This document shows, piece by piece, positions 58,912-64,000 of a stretch of DNA of 64,000 nt. The stretch covers positions 20,525,466-20,589,465 of the forward strand of contig OX393577.1 of the NCBI GenBank assembly GCA_947652605.1, given 5' to 3'. The DNA comes from Elmis aenea. Taxonomy: Eukaryota; Arthropoda; Insecta; Coleoptera; Elmidae. The notes beneath the pieces are model-generated. The model was not told the DNA's origin, made no database searches, and saw nothing but the letters and a program-made list of their open reading frames with translations. Every line of letters begins with the position of its first letter. Positions within the stretch are counted from its first letter, which is position 1. Position numbers and translations under genes: made by a program.

Positions 58912-59108
58912 CTTATTCCTGGAACCAGTAGCGCATTGTTCCTTTAAGGCCCTAGTCGCATTTTTTTAATGGCACCAGTTGTAAAAGTGCTTTTTATATT
59001 AAAAAAATCCTTAAGTTACAACAGTTGTTTTTTTAAATTTATTATTATTAATTTCATTTGTCTTATTAGTATTACAACTTAGTGTTATGCTGTTATCATA
59101 ATTTAACA

Positions 59109-59315
59109 TTAGTTATATCGTTTTGTATGCACGCACGTTTTAGAAAAATCATTTAAATGGGTCTGCCCTAAACTAATTCTTAAATATTTTCTTAAAATCA
59201 TTTTTGTAAGACCGAAAAAGAACGTACGCTCATTGGCAAAGCTAAAAACATAATTTAAGACTGACTTTACATTAGCAAATGTACTTTGCAAACCATTTCT
59301 TACTATTTTATACAT
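59109..59315 (-). pseudogene. hAT transposase C-terminal dimerisation domain, degraded
   Basis: The frame reads LQSTFANVKSVLNYVFSFAN, ERTFFFGLTKMILRKYLRIS and LGQTHLNDFS. This lines up with the hATC pattern TFPNVxxALRIxLTLPVxxAxxERSFSxLKxIKxYLRSTLGQxxLNxLA. The glutamate-arginine and YLR-xxxGQ-LND positions are kept and the linker is changed. The rest of the transposase is not seen upstream. Confidence 0.65.
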
Positions 59316-59429
59316 TTGAAGAGGATTAATTTTATAAAATGGAAAACCTCTTTTCAGGGCCGTCTTAAGATATTTGGCGCCCGTGGGCTACTAACAAAAG
59401 TTTCAAAACTAGAAAAAGTCGATATATTA

Positions 59430-60275
59430 CCATTTTAACCTATTTGATATTTCCCGGTAAATACTTATTTTACCGGGAAATCCTGGGTTAATTATAATCT
59501 GTTATTTTCGTTTATTTTATGTTAAAATCTTTGCAATATTATGATAATTTCATCAATAGCATAAACATCAGAAATTATTATAAATATTTTAACTATCATT
59601 AAATTATGAAACAACTTTATTCACATTTAAAAATTGTTTTTCTGCTTTGGTATAACAAATTATGTACACCCATAATATGCGTCAAAAAGGCCGGTCTCCA
59701 TGACAAAGTTTATATCAATATATCATCAAAATACGTTTACCGTTCTACCTTTTTGTACTCTGGTAATGCGAAGCAAAATACGTGTAGCTTATAAATGAAA
59801 TTTTATTGATAAAAACGATCTCTTTTCTGCGAAATGCTTTAAAACAACTCCACCTCTATCAATAGAAACTGAGAGAGCATTTTATGAGAATTAAGATTAT
59901 GACTAAGTGACCGAAGCATAGATTAACTCTGTTTTCTTAAATCATATTACAAAAATTGATTGTAAAAATTATGTTATTGTGTTCATACAAATGATATTGC
60001 AATATTAAGCTAATATTTCTGAAATGTATGCTTCTCTCGCCAATATTATTTTATTATTCACTTATAATAATCATGGAGTCAAATGTATTACATATATGAC
60101 TTAGAGTTGTTTGAAGTAATAAACCTCTCCTTCCGTTTCTGGGTTATTTATTTTAAAATATTGACTTAATTTATTACGTCCCGGGATTCCGGGAAATTCC
60201 AGAAAGAAGTCCGATTTCTTCCCGAAATTCCGGGACAAGCAAATATGTCAAATATGAGAAACCCTACTTATTACA
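59430..60275. mobile_element. CCCGG-family hAT-like relic, copy 2
   Basis: Homologous to 1310-1640 over 59470-59840. The right end reads CCCGGGATTCCGGGAAATTCC and, 70 bp on, GAGAAACCCTA, the inverse of the 1217 start. The left end is truncated. It lies within the 59355-60783 hAT. No coding remains. Confidence 0.6.
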
Positions 60276-60387
60276 GATAAACAAATAAAACATTCAAATA
60301 ACCTATGTGAACAAAAACAAAAGTAACTTAAATATTTATTTTCCTAGCTTTTTCTTTAGCAAACTGGTTAATACTTATCACACGTAT

Positions 60388-60600
60388 TCAAATAATTAAA
60401 TAATCACTCTCCATGGACAAAATACTTAAATCATTTAATTTTTCCTGTCCCAAAGAAGGGCGTAAATAATTTTTTATTCTTTTAAATGCTGAAAAAGGTC
60501 TTTCACCGCTGCAATGTGTAGCGGCAATACTTAAAGAAGTGTACGCTTTGGTCACGTTAGGAAATTTAGACTCAATGTTTGAATCAATTGTTGTCCTCAA
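60388..60600 (-). pseudogene. hAT transposase C-terminal dimerisation domain
   Basis: FPNVTKAYTSLSIAATHCSG, ERPFSAFKRIKNYLRPSLGQ and EKLNDLSILSMESD give the full hATC core (ERxFSxxKxIKxYLRxxLGQ-LNxLxxLSxE), better preserved than the 59.1 kb copy. It lies just inside the right end of a hAT with intact TSD, so it is probably that element's own transposase C-terminus. The catalytic part is replaced by the CCCGG-family relic. Confidence 0.85.
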
Positions 60601-60791
60601 ACTAACTCCGTAGTAGATATATTTTCTTGATCTTCACAAAAATAAACGTGTTTAAAATGAAGGCCATCTTTGATAAAATTAATTTCTAGTGATTTGAGTG
60701 CAAAGTGCAAGCAAAATTGCCGCCCCAAAAGGCTGGCGCCCCGGAGCTATAGTCCATTTGAGCTTGTGGTTAAGGTGGTCCTGCCTCTTTT

Positions 60792-61271
60792 GCAAAATAT
60801 TCATTGTCAGTATCGTTTTTGTATCTATGTGATAATGTTTTTACGCAAGTTTTTATGTCAACTTGCGCAATGTCGTTATCACAAAGTATTTAGATATTCT
60901 CCTGAACTTTGTTGTAAATAATACTTCTATTTGCTATTTCCTCGATAACACATATATTACATTTTGTGCGTTAATAATCGAATACATTCTTGGATTGAAA
61001 TTAGTTTCGTTTTTGTAGTTCCGCGTTTTTTTTGCGGTTTTCTTCAAAACATGGTTTTCCGTAAGCAAATTTTCCCCACTCGATATCTTCAAATCTACCT
61101 GTTATATCCATTACATATTGATTTTACTAAATCTGATCCTCGATGTACATTAAATTAAATATTTTGATATGATTGCTGGTGGCGTTTACTCTTTGTAGCC
61201 ATTTATCCCACAAAACGACTACAAAGCAATTACATAATTCATCGGATCAATTAGTGGAATGCAAATACATA
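60792..61271. other. No recognisable gene
   Basis: AT-rich DNA; the 64-codon frame at 60964 has no motif. Confidence 0.4.
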
Positions 61272-61740
61272 TGAGGAGCAATCTTTCAAAACGCAGTATT
61301 TGACAAAAATCAATTTTCGAGATAATCAATAATATTTGCCCTAGTGTTATGAACTGCATATTTTTATAATTTTTGCCTTTACTGTATAGTTAAAACAGAA
61401 AAACTTATAATGATACATTACTGGAAAATCTTCAATTAAAAATTACTGCTAAGTCATTGCAACAAAAAATTTAACACTGCGTTTTGTATGTTACTTGAAA
61501 AAAAAAACTGCGTTATGAAAGAAATCAAATGCAAATAAAGCGTTTTGTAATTTTATTGGAAATTTAGTAGAAATAAATTAACACAACATTTTCTTAAAAG
61601 AAAAAACAAACAAAAATGTAATTCTTAAAAATAATCTTAAAAAACAAACGACAATGTCATCCTCCGAAATAAAAACATATTCGATCTTGAAATATTTAGA
61701 TACCTAGTAGAAAATTCGCACAAAACGAAGCAAAAAAAAA

Positions 61741-62113
61741 TCACAACCACAATCTGTGATCGTCTTCTCCACAATCGCAATTTTCATCTTTATCCTGCTC
61801 TTCCTCATCATTTTCTTCGCTATCACTGTCGTGTCTATTGGTGTTATCAATAAGGTCCTTATACCAGCTTAATTTTTCGACGGTCCTCCAGCCAATTTTT
61901 TCATTGTTGTCACCTTGTCTTGAAAACGCTTTGTCTAACAATTCGTCAACGTCCTTCAACTTTTTGGGTTTGACTAGCTTGCCCAATTCGACAGGTTTTA
62001 ATTTCAAGGTAGCAGTCGATTTTCCTTTTTTCAGAATTGTTTTTTTTTTGTTTCTTACGCACACCTAAGTTTCCAATTTGCACTTCGATTTGCCCTTCAT
62101 CCATTTCATTCAT
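61741..62113 (-). CDS. Small basic-acidic protein of the 61.3 kb transposon, unrecognised
   Basis: The first ATG (62113) opens MNEMDEGQIEVQIGNLGVRK. A run of nine or so A/T bases then separates it from a second frame, KKTILKKGKSTATLKLKPVE, LGKLVKPKKLKDVDELLDKA, GWRTVEKLSWYKDLIDN, ending in a strongly acidic stretch (DSDSEENDEEEQDKDENCDC) and HRLWL with a stop at 61741. Joining needs a 1-base shift, or splicing: GTAAGA is a good donor at the end of frame 1, and no acceptor was sought in detail. Total about 125 residues. The charge pattern resembles tails of pogo/CENP-B-like transposases, but no catalytic or HTH motif is visible. It may be an internally deleted transposase or a captured gene. 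Confidence 0.45.
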
Positions 62114-62182
62114 CGCACAAAAACTAAGTACAATAACTACTTTATCAAAGCTTAGTGAAATTGTAAACAAAAAGCACAGCAA

Positions 62183-62312
62183 AAACTGCGTTCTGAAAGT
62201 AACATTAAAAAACTGCGATTTGAAAGTAACAAAAGAAGTCAAAAACTGCAGTTTGAAAGAAACTCCTTTCTTTTTTTAAATTTTACGCAGCAATTACTGC
62301 AGTTTGGAAGAA
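62183..62312. repeat. Subterminal repeats of the 61.3 kb transposon
   Basis: Four copies of AACTGCRNTYTGAAAGTAAC-like text in the same orientation (about 62185, 62211, 62244, 62297), related to the inner part of the TIR (TACTGCGTTTTGAAAG). Weaker copies occur at 61477 and 61508. They lie upstream of the coding frame and could be transposase-binding sites. Confidence 0.75.
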
Positions 62313-62617
62313 ACAGTATAGCGCATGCGATTCAGGTGCTTTCTGTGCATATGATACCATATTTTGCTCAATTTCAGTACTTGAGTCAAATACTGCGTTT
62401 TGAAAGATTGCTCCTCATATAATAACCAATCGCACTCCGGCAAGAAGCGGTCTTTTAGGCAAAGTTTTCTACAATTCAAACCATAATGTACGGAAGAAAT
62501 AAAACTGTTTTAGCGCATGGAGGTCCAACTTCAAAATCGACAGTTTATGAGTTATGTACCTATTCTTGCCGGAGTGCGAAATAAACTATTTTTAAACGTA
62601 TACTAACACATTTATAG

Positions 62618-62872
62618 AATGAAAGAAGAAAAGTTAAGCAGAAAAACCTATGAAGCAAGGCTATAGGGAAAAAATCAAAGAAGTAGACCGAGATAAACCT
62701 GGTAAGACGAAGTTGAAAAAGCGGCAAGGGATAGAAAAATCAAATGGAAAGCGATAAAAAAGCTAACACAAGGCAGAAAGACGTGGAAGAAAGTCTGCAT
62801 AACACAACTCAGCAGTCCTACACCTGACCGTAGAGCAACTTATTAATAAATAAATATATAAATAAATACTTA
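62618..62872 (+). pseudogene. LINE 3' end, same family as 11.6-13.1 kb
   Basis: MKEEKLSRKTYEARL then a stop, a basic tail with KWKAIKKLTQGRKTWKKVCI, and a 3' tail of TTATTAATAAATAAATA. It matches 12.81-13.05 kb over its whole length, with the stop after EARL at the same position in both copies. 5'-truncated. Confidence 0.8.
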
Positions 62873-63300
62873 CTATATTTGTATTTTTGAGGCCCCTCGT
62901 CAAAACCTTTTAAATATAAGTACACGTACAAAAATAAGTTCTACGAGCAAATTTGATGGCGTTACGTGGCATGAGAGGAAGTCCGTCCATCCATGTCACA
63001 CCGCTATTATTGTCTTAATTCTTGGCCTTTTCTCTTGAGACATTCTGGATTTATTATCTGAGTAAGGTCTGATGCTAGATCTTTGGAGTGGCTTTGAAGT
63101 CTGTCGAAATGTTTCTTAGCTCTTCTCCTACGTTTGTCTTCTATAAACAGAATGTTCAAGTCTTTATGTTAAGTGAAGTTGGTTACATACCTAGAGCCCC
63201 TGTTAAGATTCTCAGTGGTTTTGATTGGAATCGCTGGATGGTATTTACATTCGACTTACTTAAGCATTAACAACAATTTATTCACTCTCAATATATATAT
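62873..63300. other. No recognisable gene
   Basis: About 62930-63080 is less AT-rich (GGCGTTACGTGGCATGAGAG) but carries no long frame. The 60-codon frame at 63088 has no motif. Confidence 0.4.
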
Positions 63301-63555
63301 TCACATTACATAGTCTTTATATCTTTTGGGAACTACCGGCACGCGTCCGTTCCTTTTTGCTGAGCCGCCATTACTCTCTCCCTCTTCCCCTTCCAATGCC
63401 GATTCTGGAACCTTCGCCGCGGGAAACTTTGAAAGGCTAACAGTAGGATCTTGTTCTCCAGCGATAATAACGATCTTTTTCCTAAAAGCCAATAGATTTT
63501 CTTTATTTTTAAGTCAATTTCTTTCCATTTTTTGCTTTTGTGTTTTTTTTTCACG
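63301..63555 (-). pseudogene. Jockey-like RT scrap followed by an unassigned C-terminal tail
   Basis: From 63555 leftwards KEIDLKIKKIYWLLGKRSLL and SLENKILL match the Jockey RT thumb (LKxRKMYWLLGRxSxLSxxNKLLLYK). The frame then breaks and an adjacent frame reads AGEQDPTVSLSKFPAAKVPE and NGRVPVVPKRYKDYVM with a stop at 63301. The second part does not fit Jockey and resembles the basic tails of retroelement integrases only loosely. Its origin is open. Confidence 0.55.
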
Positions 63556-63559
63556 TTAA

Positions 63560-64000
63560 TTTGCTGTTGAAGTAGAGTTCCAGGACTCGTATTTGAAATG
63601 AAATCTTAGAAATTACTATCTTTTTATTCTCAATTAATTCAGCTTGACCCTGATGTGAAAAATTGTTGATTAAACAAAACATCTTCATTTCATTTATTTG
63701 TTCTGTCTGTAACGCAAGCTTAATTGTATTTTATGTCCATCCGTACGTAATTATTTTATATTGCTCTAGCATTCGTTCATTCATTATTTTAAAGGTCATA
63801 TGTGAAACACGACTTCTAAAATTAAACTAATATACTTCTTACACGCATTCTTGTGTAATAATTTTGCGGCGTAGATTTCGTTTATCTACAATATTTTATT
63901 TCTATGAATTGCATCCAGACATCGGCCAGACTCTTAAAAACTAGAAGTCGAATGAGTCAACTCGTACTTATATATATATTCAACCTTTCTTACAGGAAAA
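63560..64000. other. No recognisable gene
   Basis: AT-rich DNA to the window edge. Confidence 0.4.

Larger units (their letters stand above)
59355..60783. mobile_element. hAT element with TSD and a transposase remnant
   Basis: The left end CAGGGCCGTCTTAAGATAT and the right end TTAAGGTGGTCCTG are inverse with mismatches. The 8-bp repeat CCTCTTTT is perfect on both sides (59347-59354, 60784-60791). TTGGCGCCCGTGGG and its inverse CGCCCCGG lie subterminally. It contains the CCCGG-family relic (59430-60275) and an antisense hATC frame. Confidence 0.88.
61272..62417. mobile_element. Compact TA-flanked transposon with perfect 33-bp TIRs
   Basis: 61272-61304 and 62385-62417 are perfect inverse copies beginning TGAGGAGCAATCTTTCAAAA. 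TA lies outside both (61270-61271, 62418-62419). Variants of CTGCGTTTTGAAAGTAAC recur near both ends, mostly on the right. A small protein is encoded on the minus strand. Perfect TIRs suggest recent movement. The TA duplication allows Tc1/mariner, pogo or related groups; I cannot assign a superfamily. Confidence 0.85.

Overview
The window is eukaryotic, strongly AT-rich, repeat-dense DNA, most likely from an insect. Evidence for an insect is the mix of element families: Jockey-type and other LINEs, several mariner/Tc1-like lineages, piggyBac, hAT, MULE and Helitron remnants, and scraps of TTAGG/TCAGG pentamer repeats. A beetle is my best guess from the TCAGG-like pentamers, but this is weak inference. 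I see no convincing host exon, rRNA or functional tRNA gene. Every coding trace I can name belongs to a transposable element, and nearly all are truncated, frameshifted or internally deleted.

Layout. 0-4.7 kb: LINE scraps, a degraded hAT and a 182-bp MITE. 4.7-6.3 kb: a MULE transposase pseudogene split by a hAT MITE, itself split by a foldback element, followed by a telomere-like pentamer tract. 8.1-9.9 kb: two elements with built-in minisatellites. 11.6-13.1 kb: a LINE lacking its RT core. 14.5-17.4 kb: adjacent foldbacks and a DDE-transposase remnant. 18.8-20.2 kb: tandem Helitrons and an internally deleted piggyBac. 20.9-23 kb: a hAT and a foldback. 26.3 kb: a mariner relic. 28-32 kb: four inverted-repeat elements and a Helitron end. 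34.7-38.3 kb: a hAT inside a foldback between direct repeats, then another foldback. 40-42.3 kb: two hATs, one holding a Helitron. 44.8-56.1 kb: three minus-strand LINE relics carrying a 180-bp perfect palindrome, foldbacks and a Jockey copy. 57.2-62.9 kb: a second minisatellite element, hAT relics and a compact transposon with perfect 33-bp inverted repeats and a small protein. 63.3-63.6 kb: another Jockey scrap.

The theme is insertion into insertion. Many junctions can be read to the base because target-site duplications survive: 8 bp for hATs, TA for foldbacks, A^T for a Helitron and 15 bp for the palindrome. Foldback elements (ends CAGGGTG, CCGGGT or GGGGAAG, flanked by TA) repeatedly sit at or near the symmetry centre of another inverted repeat. 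Two copies of one hAT family carry different foldback cores at the same base. These patterns, the palindrome and the 61.3-62.4 kb transposon are the points most worth following.
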